Source of the DNA: Emydura subglobosa
Lineage: Eukaryota > Chordata > Testudines > Chelidae
NCBI GenBank assembly: GCA_007922225.1
Contig: ML679989.1
Span: 19,179,570-19,243,569, forward strand
Length of the DNA stretch: 64,000 nt
Direction of reading: 5' to 3'
Part shown: positions 46,901 through 61,900 of the stretch, one piece after another
Layout of the letters: every line of letters starts with the position of its first letter
How positions within the stretch are numbered: position 1 is the stretch's first letter
Made by a program: the position numbers and the translations under genes
The notes under the pieces: generated by a model
Databases searched by the model: none
Told to the model about the DNA's origin: nothing
Seen by the model: the letters and a program-made list of their open reading frames with translations, nothing else

Positions 46901-49900
46901 GCTCTCTCTTAGTTATATTACATGTATCATTTTTGTCCTCTGTAACACTCAAGTATTCTAGGCTGTTTTATTATAAAGCTCTTTATCGCCCAGAATGGTC
47001 ACCTGAAGGTTGGTTCAGAAGAGTTTTTCTGTAGTATCCTATTGTTCTCTTGTACTTGTATTATCTGTAGCACTTTCATTCTCGGTGCAGCTTTGGGACT
47101 CAGTGTTAGGAGTGGTTTTAGTAATAACACTAGTGATTGCCTGGAATGGCCAATTAATGAAAAATCAATTGAATCCACATTTAACACTGTTCCAAAGAAC
47201 ATAAGAACGGCCACACTGGGTCAGATCAATGGTCCATCTAGCCCAGGGTCCTGTCTTCCAGCAGTGGGCAATGCCAGGTGCTTCAGAGGGAATGAACAGA
47301 GCACGTGATCCATCCCCTGCAGCCCATTCCCAACTTCTGGCAAACAGAGGCTAGGGACACTTCAGAGCATGGTTTTGCATCCCTGCCCATCCAGGCTAAT
47401 AGCCATTGACGGACCTGTCCTCCATGAATAACATTGCTGTTCTCACCTGTTTGTATTATATGTATAATTCCTGTAGTCTGTCAACTTTGAAATAGACTGT
47501 TCCTGGTCTTTACTGGTGTTTAAAAGTGGTCCTGGGCCAGGACGGGTTACTTACTGGATGCTATTGACAGGCTCCCATTCGCAGAATATTTTCCTCCAGG
47601 TTGTCTAACTATACTTACTGCCTTCAAAATCAGGTTTGTTGATTAAAATGCTGGCCTGGGCCGTTCCAACTCATTCCGGCTTTCACCCCCTTCTAGAATG
47701 ATGGGACTGGATCAGATCCCAGGCCCGGCTAGTCCAATGTCCTGTAGTAACAGATGTGGTGTAACATGCCCTTCCCATTAGTCTCTTGGTTGGAGATGTT
47801 TAACATCCTTCCCAATTCAGTTGTTCATTATAACTCTGGATGGTGTCGGTCCCATGTAAACAATCGCTTCTTGAAGCTTCAGTTCTTGGCCTCCGTCACT
47901 TCCTGAAGAATGTAGGGTATGAGAGGAGTATTGGCCTGGCTTTGCTAGATGAGACTGAGTCACCGTGTAGAAGTGTCCCCTGGCTGGATGAGCTTTGAAC
48001 GGGGGAATGTCTGCATCTTGGAGCTCCTGAATGGTGCTCCTGGTGTGTGGTTCACAAACATACCCATCAGTCGGGTTGTGGAAGTGAATTCATATTAGGC
48101 TGTGAGGTTTGGCTGTCTGTGGCTATATCCTGTGGAGAGCTCCTGGGACCAGCCGCCTTCCTTTCGGATAATGGAAACTGCAACCACCCTATAAACTCTC
48201 AGCATGCTGAGGATGCAGCTGGGACACCTGGCTATTACTTCTCTGGTTTCCTGCCACCCACAGTCCTCAGCCTGCCTTCGTATGTGCTAAATTGAGTGAT
48301 TTTAATTAAATGTGACGAATTTGCGCAGGAGCCAGCAGATTGATGGGTAGATAAGCCTGTTGCTCCACCCTCAGCCTCTGGGTTTGTGGGTGCTGTGTGA
48401 ATTCTGGGTGGCTGTTTGAATGTTTCCATGCTGTTCCTAGGGAACTGAACCAGGAATGCAGAGACCGAAAGGATAAAGACATCTGGAGCTAGTTGTACAA
48501 GGAACAGAGCGTCGCCACGCGTCACTTCCAGGTGCCTAGAAAAATCCCTGGGATTCCCAAAACCTGCGTTTGGCACTTGGCCTCCCTGTACGGGGAATGG
48601 GGAGAGGTAGGCACCTCAGCATGGGATTCCCGGGGGGCAGCATGCTACCCAGCTCCTCACCTCACCTGGCCATTGGGAAATGCCAAGGGGAGGGGTGTGT
48701 CCTGAACCCCCCTCCTCTCAGGCAATTCAGCAGCTAATTCGGCGCCGTTCTCTGCTTAGGATTCTCAATGGCAAACCTTCTCTTGGTGGTAGGGGCTTAC
48801 GCTGGGTTTTTGGGGTTTTTTTTGCAAGAAGCTAGGGGTGGGGAGAGCGACTTGGAGCAGGGGGACTGGCTCTTGAGTCTCCCACCTTCCGGGTGAACGC
48901 GCTATGCATCAGGCTCCAGAGTCCTTCTCTTTCATTATTTATCCACAATACAACAGCTTCGACAGGGGAGACTGATGGCGCCTCGCATCAGAATAGCCCA
49001 GTTCTTAGGGGACTCCTCTGTGAACTAGCAGAGCCCTGTTCAAATCCCTTCCCAGGCAGGGGTGAGACACATCCCAGTGCACCCTCGTGGTACTCTAACC
49101 ACTGGGCTAAAAGACACACTTATGATCTCTCACATAGGACCCGATCCACGAGGTGCGCTCGGAGCCCTGCATGTGAGCCCTGAGCGGCTGAATGACTATC
49201 TTCCCCCCCCCCCACTCCCTCCCCCACTCATGCATCGCTCTGGGGCTTGAGTGTCTGGGTGTCTGGCGTGGGGCTGCACAGAAGCGGAAACATAGGAGCT
49301 AGGGAACTGTGACTGCAAAACATAGGTGATAAATAACTTTAGTACCTACGGAGTACTGCTGAGTGGGGGGGGGGGGGGGGTGAATCCCAGGGGGGGCCTG
49401 GGTCTGGGATTTAGGTGCCTACGGCGGCAGTGAGGTGCCAAAGTCCAGCTGTGAATCCAGCCTCTGAACTCTGGTCATTAAACGGCCGCACCCTCAGGAT
49501 CAAGGCTTCCAAAAGTCTCTAATATTAAAGAGAAACTCTCTGGAGGAAACAGCCTTTCTCCGTTGGACTTGTAGCAATCCCTGGGGCGAGAGTTTCAAGG
49601 AAAGCTACCCCATGGAGGCTCTTTCTTGAAGAATGCAGAACACTTCCCCCCCCCCCCCCCATGCACACCAGCGACACACCAAATCTTCCTTCGTTTCTGT
49701 AACTGGGCTTGCTTTCATCCAAGGAAGCAAAGGGCATGGCCAGCGGGGCAGGTGTTGCCTGGTTGTTCACTCCAGCTCAGCTGCCGTGACTTGGGTTTTC
49801 TACTTGGCCATTCCAGGGCAGTGGTTCTCAACCTCTTTACCGCTGTGGACCACATCTGCAGCTTTTGATGTTACGGGGGCTGCATCCAGACAGTAGATTC

Positions 49901-52900
49901 ACTAGCTGTATGGCCCTGAGGATGTCACATGGGCCACAGCTGTGTGCTGAGTGGGCCGCAAGCAGCCGGCGGGTTACAAACTACTGCTCCAGTGGACCAT
50001 AGGTCAGTAGCAGGCGTTCCCAAACAGCTTGTCCCCATGGTGATGTAGTGTGTGACAAGCCAGGGTGTGATCTGCACTGCATCAAAGCACACAGGCCTGT
50101 GGTAACACGCACTAGGAAACACCAGCAGAATCTCCATGGAGTGGTCACTGTGCACCACGCTGATGTGCTCTAGCAGTTACACCCCGTGGGGTGGACTAAT
50201 GCTCCATGTAGACAAGCCCTCAGCTTGGTTTCTGCACAGGGGGTTCCTATCGCAATCAGTGGGGGTCTTTCCTCTAGTGTCGTCTCCTGCTGGGTCCAGT
50301 GGGTTTTGTCCTTCTCATGGTACTGTTTGACCCCTGCCCGTTTCTCCCTACCGCAGACATCCCAGACCCATGCTATCCACTGCTAGTGCGGAGTGGAAAT
50401 GAGCGTCCCCAAGGACTGCCCTGTTTGATGCTGGGGGACTCTCTTTCCCTCTGAAGGCAGAGTGCATCACTGGGGATAATCCCCCTGCTGCTCTCCGATG
50501 GCTCAGGGTCTAACATACAGATCAACTGACCTGGGGACTGTGCTTATTCTTAGCCGTTACTGTCGTTCGCGGAGTCAAACTTGAAGCAGCCTTCTGTGCT
50601 GCCATGAGCTGTGCTGCTTAACACCTAAGCACAGTACCTGATGAGACTGGCCGGGGGAAAGCAGGGCTCTGAACCTGGCATTGCATTTACTGTCTCTGCT
50701 GGCCACACAATACAACTTTCCTGGAAGGACCTGGCTGCTCATACCACGGACCAAATTCTGCCCTCCCATCCAGTTACTGACTGTGGCTCCGTAGGGATAG
50801 AGGGGGGTGGAACGTGCCGCACTTGCTCCTTTATTTCACGAGGCAGGGTGTAGTTCCATGGTTGTGACCAGGTTGCAGAATACACAGAAACAGACAACAA
50901 ACGTTAACAGAACTACTAGGAAACGGAGGCGTGTAAATGGAGGCCTGTGAATGCTCCTGCTGGAACAGCAGTGCGGTCTTTCCCGCTGAACACTGCCATA
51001 GCAACAGGGCAACCAAGCCTGCCAGGGGATGGGCTAAACACCAGCCTTAAAACACTTGCCCAGTCGAGTCCCGGTGTTTTCTGGCACCTCCCTCAGACCC
51101 TGGAGATCTGACTTGACTATACACTCAGTTCTTTGCACGGCCCCACTGCCTTCTCCGGAGGCTGCAGGGCACAGCCATGACACCCTTTCAAATACCCCTC
51201 AGGGCGCTGGACATCCTGACCTTTCCTGGAGTCTCCTCTGGGTTAGTGTAAGTGGAAATAAAAGGTCGAGGAAAACCACCCACCTTAATGTCTACAGCTG
51301 GTGCATAACGCAGCATCCACTCGGCTCAGCAGCAGACTGTCTGTCGGCTGGCTCCTCAGTAACTAGTGGGTCATTTGAGGTTTTCGTGCTCTTCTGAGTC
51401 CTCCATGGGCTTGGCCCAAATCACCTGGCATGGTTCTGATCTCCCCCGGCTGCCATGTTAACACTGGAGCAATACAATTGCCAACTGCAAGAGTGAGACT
51501 TATGTGCGGAGGAGCTGGAGCTTGGTTGGCAATTGGCCCATGAACCTGGAACTTGCAAGAGAGCAGGATGGCCGTGAACTTTATCCCCTTCCAAGCAAAA
51601 GGCAGAAACACAGCTTGCCCTTAATGGCACCAAAACCAACCTTCTCCTTCCCCTAAGACTCACTGGGGGGTTGGAGGAAAGAGACACTGATCCCAGATAA
51701 GTGCAATATAAGAAACTAGATACTCAGTGAAGAAAGGTTTGATCTGAGCTTGAATTCCTTGAGACAAGGATGCAGGTGACCTCAGGTCTTCCACGGCCAC
51801 ATGCAAGTGAAGAAAAGATTGATGCCAACGGTGCAGAGGGAGGGTTTTGGCTGTCTGGAGCATTCAACTCCAAAAGGGTTCTTACCATAGTCAGACTCTA
51901 CTTTGGCCGAAGAGGTATCGATTTCCCAGGCTGGAACTGTTAGCGTCTAATTTAAGTAAAAAGGCAAGTGTAAAGTTTGTTTGGATAGTGCAAACCTGCC
52001 CTTTATTTGCAGTAAAGAAAGTGGGACCAGAACTCGCAGGACTGTCTGTGTAAAGAGAAAGGGGAACCCAGGACATGCCAGAGGTCAGTATTACGGTGCT
52101 CATTGTCTAAAAGGCATGGCACAAGGAAAAACTGGCGGACTTGACTCTTGAACGCCTGGATAGAAGGCGCTAAGAGGTGGTGCTGTATCAAATGCTCAAC
52201 CACAGAGCGTGGTCTTCTGTGCGTAAGGACAATCTTCTGGGTGTAAGGACCCATAGAATAAAAATATAGAAAATGGTCACCTGTTACAGACTCGGATGGA
52301 GAAGAGAGAGAGAGAATAAAAACAGGACCAACTCAGAGTTACAGAATATAATCCTGTTGATCTGAATTATCTGGCTCTGGCAGGTAACAAACAGCCCAAC
52401 GCTCTTCAAACTGGGCAGATTCTAGAAGGCTGCTGTATGCCCAGGAAATAGACCTTCCTCTCATGAGGAAAAACCTGAATCTTATTGCTAGGGAGGAACT
52501 GGTATGGTTAAGAACATAACAAAGAAAATGGTGGGAACAAGTGACAACTAGCTACTTATCTATGTACAGCATCTAGCGCAGTGGGTCGTAGTCCATGGCT
52601 CAGAGGTGCTATGGTAATACAAATAATAAAGGATCCAAAATGCAGCAGTACAAAGGTGCTAGATTTAAATAAAGCAAAAAATGAGGAAATAAGAAACAGC
52701 TCTATATTTCATAAAGAAAATCAGCTTGCTGGAGGGGGGGAGGAGGACAGTGGGAGGGCCAGAGAAGAGGCAGAGGTGAGCAGAGCTGGAAATACATGCT
52801 TGGGAACAAGGGCATATTGCACTCTAGTCTGGCAGGGCTCATCCTCAAACCCACTTGCAGTTCAATGGTTTACAGGGCCGTCCTGAGTACAGGCAGTCAC

Positions 52901-55900
52901 TGCCCAGCCGTGCTTCCCACCTGCAGCTTGCAGCACACGAGTGACTCCAGGTACTAACCTGCAGGACTCCTCTCTCAGGAAGGCAAATGCAATTTCAAGC
53001 GGAGCTGCCCTGCCTCCCTGGCCTTTCCCCATCTCAAGCGCCCCACGCCAAAGCTCGAGTGAGGAATGACCAGCACGAAATACTTGGAATTCCCCATGAG
53101 ACGGAAACCTTGATGAGTAGCATTCCCCTGACCCCCGCTGGGGGCGAACAGGTGCCTGCATAAGACAGCAGCTGGTTTTCTCTCATTCCACACACGGTGT
53201 TCTGCCCATCTCTGTCTCCCTCGCAGGCCCCAGCTGGCGCGGTGGCTGTCATGCTAGGCGCTCGGAAGGTGTGCTGTGGGCACAGCCGCCAGAGAGGAGC
53301 AGGGGCTGTGCTGCTCTCAGCAGGGCAGGTAATCCTAGTGCTGCTTTCCTTGCACTTAGCCCAGGTGGCCCTGCCCGCTGTCTCTGCTTTGCCTGGGCCT
53401 GGCAAAGGCCGGGCCCCTTGGGTGGGAGATGACGAAGCGGCCATAGGGACAGAGTGGAGGAGGTGCTAGCAGTGTGGGGGCAGGGGAGCGGGGGCTAGAG
53501 CGAGTGGGGCCTGCCCATGGCCAGCGAGTTCATCGCGCCTCGGTCAGGTCTGTGATCTGGGAGGTGAGTCCCTCACCTTTTCTCTGATGTTGGGACCCAG
53601 TTCTGGGCCCCTGTGCAGAGCACGTTCCGGGGGGCTGCCTTGGGAGATCAGCTGGCGGTTACAGTGGGACGTGGGACTCCTCTCTGGTCTGCTGCATCTC
53701 AGGCACTGACGCTGTGTTGCAGTATAGAGCTGGGGATGAGAAACTGCCTCTCCTCTCCTGCCATGGCCATTGACAGCATCTGCTAAGGTCCCACACTCCA
53801 CTCCCTGGGGCCAGGGCAGTGACCTGCAAGATGCTCGAGGTCCATTCCCTTGCACCCCATTCTCTTCCATCCTCCTCCTCTCCTCTAGTAGCTATTCATA
53901 GGGCTCAAAAAGTTGCCTGAGCCCAGACCCACCCCTTACTCAGCTGCCGCTGTGTTATGCTGTCACAAGTGGCTGTCCTAAGCCAGCCCTGAATGACTTT
54001 CAAGAAACCTGGGCCATCACAACGCAGGGTCCCCTGTAGCTATCCCTGCAGCCCTGCCTTTGCCCCTCACTGATAGAGTAGGGGCCCCGCTCTGCTCCCC
54101 CCCAGGGCTGGCAAGGGCTGGGAGCCACAGGGAGGATGCCCCACGTGCTGCAGTACTGGAATGTGACGGTTTGCGGGGGGGGGCTGGGTAATTCCATATG
54201 TTTCCTGCCCCTCGCAGCCCTTTCCTGGTTTGGCGGCAGGGGGGCAGTTAATGCCCCATTAAGATCTCCAGGGCAGTTCACCCTCTAAGCGCTAGTTGCA
54301 GGCGGTTTGCAGACTCAGGCAGCAGGCACGACCTCAGTCGTGCTCTGGTCACATTTCACGCTTGTCTTCACACTCTTGAGGGCTAGAAACTTGATTTTCA
54401 CTTAAAAACTAAAAGCTGGATTTCGACCGTCTCATGCCTGCAGGAGCTGAGGCCCCAGGGCTGGGTTTACAGGGCCAGCTTCCTAAAAGAGGTCATCACC
54501 CCGGACTGGCACACAAAGGGGGAGGAACCCACGGGGATTTTTTTGTTGTGATTACACAGTTGTGACTCGCTTTCAAAAAACAGCCAGTCAGTTACCAAGC
54601 GAAGGGCTGGGTGCACCTGGACTTTCACCCTTCAAAGAATCCAGAGAGATCGAACTTGTCACACAAAGGCTCTGCCTTCTTTAGCAACGTCATGCCATGA
54701 GTCTGAATCACTTATGTAGTAAAGAAGTGAAGCCAGGGCTACGTCTACACTGCCCCGCACTTGGGAGTACAGCAGAACCCAATTTATCTGACCTTCCGTT
54801 ATCTGGCGCTCCGTATTAACCGAACAGCCAGTGTACACAGGTCCAGAAGTGGGTGATTTCTCACTAGCTGGTGCTGCAGCCTTGCACTTTCCCATTCTCC
54901 AGATTATCTCAATTTTTGATGAGCCCATCAGGCCCCAGTCCCAATTAGACCAGCTAACCGGGATTCTGCTCCACAGGGGTGTGAATAGCAGTGTGTTCTA
55001 AAGTGCTGCACGGTAGCTCCCCCACGTGGACGCTGCCGGCACAAACTAAAAGGTTCCTAATTCGTAGCCCCATGTGACAACGACTGTGTTAATGTGGACT
55101 GGGGACCATTTTGTTCACGCCTGCAGTGTCTGCACGGCTATTTATGAGGCAGTTTAAACCTCCAGTTGCCTTATTGGGAGACTCCCCTTCCACAGTGCGT
55201 TGTAACGCCCTTCGCTGCATATGGCTGCTCTGCAGGGGGAAAGCTTTCAGCCTCCACATCGCTTCCCTGGAGCAGCATGTCACTCTGCTGCCTGCCAAGT
55301 TTCTAACATTACAGTGGTCACTGCCTAGCTCTGCTTCGTGAAGCGTGGTTTGGGTGGGGTTCTCCCCTTGCCATCCCTCTTGGTCAGGGTTCTAGGTTTG
55401 CGTTCATGCAGGGCACCTGCACAACAGTCAGTGTCTGCGCCCTAGTGAGCCCAGCCTAGCGGACATATGCACTTACTCATATGATTTCGGAGCGTCTAGG
55501 AGTGCCTGGGGTGCTGACACCTCCTCCGGAGCAGCTGTTTGTCTTCGTGCCAGGCTTCTTCGTGGCACGCTTTCAGTAGCTGTGGGCACCGCATTTATTT
55601 AGGCAGCCTCAATGGCGTGAAATACCATGTTTGGCTGATCTCCCACATCTAGGCAGGCACCAGCGCTACAAACAAGCACCTAGGGCTGCTGGTTCGGTAC
55701 CTTTGGTCTCTCTTTAGAAATCAAAAGAAACAAACCTGAAACTGGAGAAATGGTTACAGTGATTTGGCTAACCTGGTGCCATCCCAAATGAAGGCAGAGG
55801 GCCTGGTATAACACTCATGGCAGTCTCTGGCTGCGATTCTTACTGCTCTGGGGTGGAGAAAGATGCTGGACCAGCCATTCTTGTTATAGTCACGGAGTGG

Positions 55901-58900
55901 ACAGCTGCAATTCATGCAATGCCTACGTAGTAAGCAGATACTTCATATGCCGCTGCAGCCCTCGGGGTGTCACAGAGATCTGTTCCGGTGTTGTTTAACA
56001 TCTTTATTAATGACCTGGATGTAGGAATAGAGAGCAGGCTGATCGAATTTGCAGATGACACAAAGCTGGGGGGGCTGGGGGTGTCCAACACTTTGGAGGC
56101 TAGAGCTAAAATTCAGAGGGATCTTGATAAATTGGAGAGTTGGGCTATAGCCAACAAAATGAAATTCAGCGAAGACAAATGTAAGGTTGAATGTAGGGAA
56201 GAAAAATGCACAAATCCAGACTGGGGAATAACTGGCCTGACAGTAGCACTGCTGAGAGGGATCTGGGCGTTGTGGTGAATCACAATCTTAACAGGAATCA
56301 GCAATGCGAAGCTGTTGTAAAAAAAAAAAAAACAAACAACTGCAATTTTAGGTTGCATTAACAGAAGCAGAGCAAGCGAGACATGGGAGGTGATAGTACC
56401 GCTCCACTCAGCGCTGGTTAGGTCTCAGCTGGACTGTACTGTGTCCAATTTTGGTCACCAATGTATAGAAAGGATGTAGAGAAACTGGAAAGGATCCAGA
56501 GGCAAGTGACAAAGATGATCAAAGGGATGGAATGCAAGTCATGTGAGCAAAGGCTGAAGGCACTGGGTATGCTTATTTGGAGAAGAGGCAATTAAGGGGG
56601 ACGTGATAGTGGTCTTCAAATACTTGAAAGGCTGCGATAAAAAAGATGGAGAAAAGTTTCTCTCTTGCCATAGAGGGCAGGACAACAGGCAATGGGTTCA
56701 ATCTACAGCATGGCAGATTTAGATTAAAGCTCAGAAAAAACTTCCTAGCTGTAAGAACGTAGGACAGGGGCACAGCCTGCCTCGGGAGGTTGTGGAAGCT
56801 CCTGCACTGGAGGTTTTTCAAAAGGAGGCTGGATATCATCTGTCTTGGCTGGTTTAGACACAACAAATCCTGCATCTTGGCAGGGGCTAGAACTAGATGA
56901 CCCTTGCAGTCCCTTCTAACCCTATGATTCTACAGGTGTTATGCAAGAGCTTAGTTTGTGACGGCACAGGGTGGGCATCCTGCTTCACAATCTAGTGAAC
57001 CGACCCGTTCGTACAATGCTCCCTCTGGCTTTCTGTCTGCTTCACTTCTAATGCAACGCTTTACAGCATTCCACAGCTGTGCATCGGCTCTATCTAAATA
57101 AGAATCTTATAGGTTAAATATTTATAAATGGCTTGAATTACAGATGAACCGATTTCGCTCACAGTTTGCAAAGTGTCTCAAACACACTCTGTCACCTGTA
57201 TAAACAATGACTCAAAGGTAACTAAAGTGCAGCGTCAGGTCATAGGTGTAGTTACAGCACATACACAGAAGAGGTAACTATACGCCAGAAGGCTTAACCT
57301 TACACCTGACCTCCAATGGACTTCTCTGCTGCTTTTATGATGTGCACTCATTAGGCATTCAAGTTAACTCGGAATTAATGCTGGCTTTTGTCTTAAATTC
57401 TTCCTGCCACCGCTTGACTGCTCAGCTTCCCAGGCACTTGTCTCCAGTGACATTTATGGTGTTGGTTTTCCAGACGAGACATGAATGTCTTGTGGGCATG
57501 GAAGAAAGGTGGTGTCAACGGTAGAAAACTCAGCTTTTCTCCGTTCTCTTGGCCCCTTCCCCTACTCTGCCCTCCCCACACACAGCCTATTGCAGGTCAC
57601 CTTTAAAAATAAACATAGCTGTCAAAATTATACAAAAATAAAAATTGATTTCTGCCGGGCTTCTTATCTCACTGCAACAGAGCAACCCTTAGCATCGGGT
57701 TTCCCGACATGTTGAGGAAGATCTGTTCTTGGAATCCAGGTTAACTTGGTTGTTCAATTCTAAACCCTTCCACTGCTTTAAAATCCCAGCGCTTGTCTGC
57801 AGTCAGTTCAACCCAGACAACTGCACTTGTCATCTGGCAAGCATGATAATCCATGGCGTATCCCCAATGGGTCTGGGTACTGTCACTTCCTCCTGGTTAT
57901 TTTTCGATGTAAGTTGCTTCAGAAAAATCTCTTGTAATGCTGGAAGTTGAATGGAAGGTGAGAATCAGCAGGTGAAACCCATTCATGTAGGAAGTGGCAT
58001 CACTCCAAAGCTGCTTCATTTGGTTCCCACAGACATTCCCACTGTGGAGTGTGTCCTGCTGGCCTTCTGGATTCGCTTCTCTGTCTGTCATTAGAAAGGA
58101 ACGCTATTTCCCGATACGGGGGCAGTGGCATTTACTTCAGCAGAGCCCTTAGAGTTAAGGTGACTGTGATTGCTCCTCTCCCTCGGCATCGGTAGAGGTT
58201 GAGAGACCAGTGGCCTGTAGATAGCTACAGATCTTTACCTATTTCTGGATTGCCAGGTCAGTACCAATCCTTGTAGTGCTCTGTCACTGTAGCGGGGTTA
58301 GTCTGATACCGGGTACTGCTCACTTGAGGGAAATCCACGTAATCCCTAGCAAACGTCTTTAATTCCCAGGCCAGAAGTTTGTTCCCTTTATTTCCGCTGA
58401 GTGCATCTGAGTGAGCTTCAGCTTGATTTGTTTAATAAGGCCTTTAATTTCCCTCTTGTATCTTAAAATCGGGGGGACATTTTCTTTGCAACCCCTTGTT
58501 TATGTACCGGTTCCAGCCTATTTGCTCAAGCTTCTCCATCCCACTTTTCTTTTTGCCTCAGTCAGCAAAAGACAAAAGCAAAATTTGTATCATTCGGATT
58601 AGGAGTGTTCCAGCCTTCACCAAGAGTCACTGGCTGCCTCTTCCTGGGGCCGCTCTCAAGCCTGCAGAAGCGCTTCTTTGAGTTGTTTCTCTCGTCCTTG
58701 TCCCACTTTCAGGGATTTGTCTCCTACACCACCGGGGAGATAGTTCTGCATGGTTCTCAGCACACATTCTCCAGCAATGAGTCGACAGCTGCACCACTGA
58801 AACAAGCCCTGCTCTGCTCCCAGTAAGACGTGAGCGTGACGACCCTACTGTTGGTTTGCGACGTTTCAAGTTACCTGCATTTGCAGGACCTCCGAATGCA

Positions 58901-61900
58901 GACGGCAGTTGAGAAGCGCTGCACTTCATTACTTGGACAATAGTAAACGGGCCAAGGCAGGGACGGTGTCACGGAGAGGTCTGTGAGAGGAGTCGTGGGA
59001 TGGGGAGTTGGACAGTGTGCGAGGGAAATCCATGTAATCCAAGTGAGCGGTACCCACTATGAGACTAACCCCACTCCAGGGACAGCGCACACTGAGGTGT
59101 ATGGGGCTCATCCATAATCCTGGGCCAAACGCCTTCTGCTCACCGTTTGCTGGGAACCTACATCCCACCGTTCCGAGATCTAGCCAGCCCAAGGTGTGCT
59201 CATGCTACACGACATCTCTGCACACTAGTAAGCGTCCTCTAGCTGCAGTTTGGTGCCATCTTGTGGCTAAACAGCATACCCAGAATAATCCCACCTGGGC
59301 TCGTCTACGGCTGCACTTCCAGTAGAGAAGGGAAAGGAAGCCACCGTTCCGAAAACCAGGGTTTTTTTCACTTAGGACCCTGGGTGTGTACATACAGTAA
59401 GTTTGCGCCTATTTCTCCAGCCATGCTGGGACAGTCACTTGGAGATCGTATGCTTTCATGCAGGTTGACAGCCCTACACAGATGACAGACTTGCATACCC
59501 TTTTTTAAATGACTGCCCCCCCACCCTCTCTCCTGGGGTGGATCTAAGACCTCCCCCCTTCTCACACACCCTCCTACACACTCACCTTCTGCATCACTGT
59601 TTAATTCATTTTCCATTTCAAGCCAATGGCCGTATTGGGGGAGGAGAGGGGGCAGGAATTCTCAGAATTTTGTTTTTCCTTATAACAAACCTTCCCTTTT
59701 CCCACTCAAACTTTATTACCTCGTGTCTCTGTTTCCTCCACCCCATCCCCTCATTCCCTCCCACACATAAACCCTCACTTTTATAAACCCAGGACTGTGT
59801 ACTTGAAGTTAAACTTTCCTAACTGTGAGCTGTATTTGACTTTGGATTGACCTTCCATTGAAAGTACTGGGATCCCCTTTGCTAGTGTGTCTTAAAACTA
59901 GACTGGATAAAGCCATTAAAGGAACAATCCTGTATTTGTTTCTTGCCCCATCTCGCTTTCCCATGGAAGACGACTACCACAATACAGGTCCATCCAATCA
60001 ATAACCTACATGGTCAATTCCAACCAAACTTGATCAAAATCATGTTTACAGTAAATCAAACAACTTCCTTGAGTGCAAATGAGCATGATAAATCTTTAAA
60101 GGCTTAGAGTGAGCTAAAAATTTCTGTCAACGTTTTAAAATGAATATATCTTCTTGAACAAATGTTTTTGTTTTCATCTAATAAAAGTCCTTTGAAACAA
60201 AGCGAAATAATTGCATTTCTTGAGAACATTTTTGTAAATATGTATGTGTTTAAATCAGCTTGTAAATTACGATGGCCTGGATGATCTGCTTCTCAGGAAT
60301 TAGAATCTACTAAGGCTTGCTTCCTTGGTTTATGCCAAAGTGGGAATTCCCTCGATTTGGGCCTTCTGTACATACCTCATCGCTGTCATTAGTTTTTAGC
60401 TGTAGAAATGGTTGGCTTCAGAACTCCTACTGTTATGCAGGTACACTGAAAATGGCCCTTTTGACATGGGGACAGAAAGGTGAGCTCTGATTCTCTGGGT
60501 AGCGACGGGCAGATGTGCTCCTGTAGGTCAAAAGGAAGAAGTATGGAATCTGTTTTACCAGCTGGGATACTTCTTGGTGTCACTTAAGATGTTGACAGAT
60601 GTAAGACAACTCTCAAAAAATGCCGGTCATTCTAGGCCAGAGTGGGCTGACTGGAAAGTCACTAGCCTTTGACTAGCTTGACAGGAAAACAGCTTTGCTC
60701 AGCTTAACTGACCACTTAGTAGCTCTCCTGACTAACATTATAACTTTTGAGGGAACCCAAAAGAACTGGAATTAGAACTGTGTGGATGGAAACCATCTCC
60801 TTGTTTGTTTCACAGGCTGGGTGCCCTGATGTGTTCACCTCTTGCGGGACCTCCTGTAAACACACGTTACAGTTCTGAAGATATTATAGGGCACACAGCA
60901 ACCGGCATATTGCCCAAACCCTTAACATAAGACCACTCTGTTCGCCAGCCTCACCATGTACTTGTATCTCTACATCTAGGGGAACAGGTTGCTGTATTCC
61001 GTGCTCTGGATGGACAAGTATACGTAGTCGATGCTTATTGCCCACACCTTGGTGCTAACCTTGCTGCTGGTGGCCGAGTGGTAGGTAACTGCATTGAGTG
61101 TCCATTTCACGGATGGCAGTTTCGGGGAGAAGACGGAAAATGCACTACAATCCCATATGCTGAAAAAGGTGATTCTCTTCTTTCTCCTTCCCTCCCCACA
61201 AGTCTGCAACCAAGAACGTGTGGCAATGGCAACGCTCTGTCTCTTCTGCTACAGAACCCACTGCCCTAAGCAAATATAACCTTTGAAACATCAGATTGGA
61301 CAGGTCTCAAAATGGAATTGGAAATGGGGTGTTAGCATCAATGAGGTGAATTTCTAGGGGGGTCCCTCAAGGATCTGTTCTTAGCCCTACACTATTTAAC
61401 AATTTTATCAGTGCCTGAAAAAACCATAAAATCATCACAATACATTTTGCACACAAAAATTGGGGGTGGGGGTGGGGGGGGTGAGGCGGGGCGATGAATA
61501 ATGAAGAGGACAGATGTCTGATACCGAACCATCACTTGGTCAAGTGGGTGCAAGCAACCAATATGTGTTTTACTACTGCTAAATGTAAATGTATACCTTC
61601 AGGAACAAAGAATGTAGGCCATACTGACAGGATGGGGACTGTATCCTGGGAAGCAGTGATCCTGAAAAGAACTGGGGGGGGATGTTGGAATAATCAGATG
61701 AACATGAGCTCCTAATCTGACACTGTGGCCAAAAGAGCTAATGCGGTCCTTGGATGAGTAAATGGGAAACTCAGGTAGAAGCAGAGAGGTTATTTGACCT
61801 CAGTATCTGGCACTGGTGCGACCTCTGCTGGAATCCTGGGTCTAGTTCTGGTGTCCAGAGCTCAGGAAAAATGTTGATACATTGGAGAGGGTTCAGAGAA

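Noticed and set aside
40111..60979. Additional oxygenase exons inside the long first intron
   Set aside because: The junction of exons 1 and 2 (ALG|EQVAVF) already reads continuously and in phase with the family, so no coding sequence is missing.
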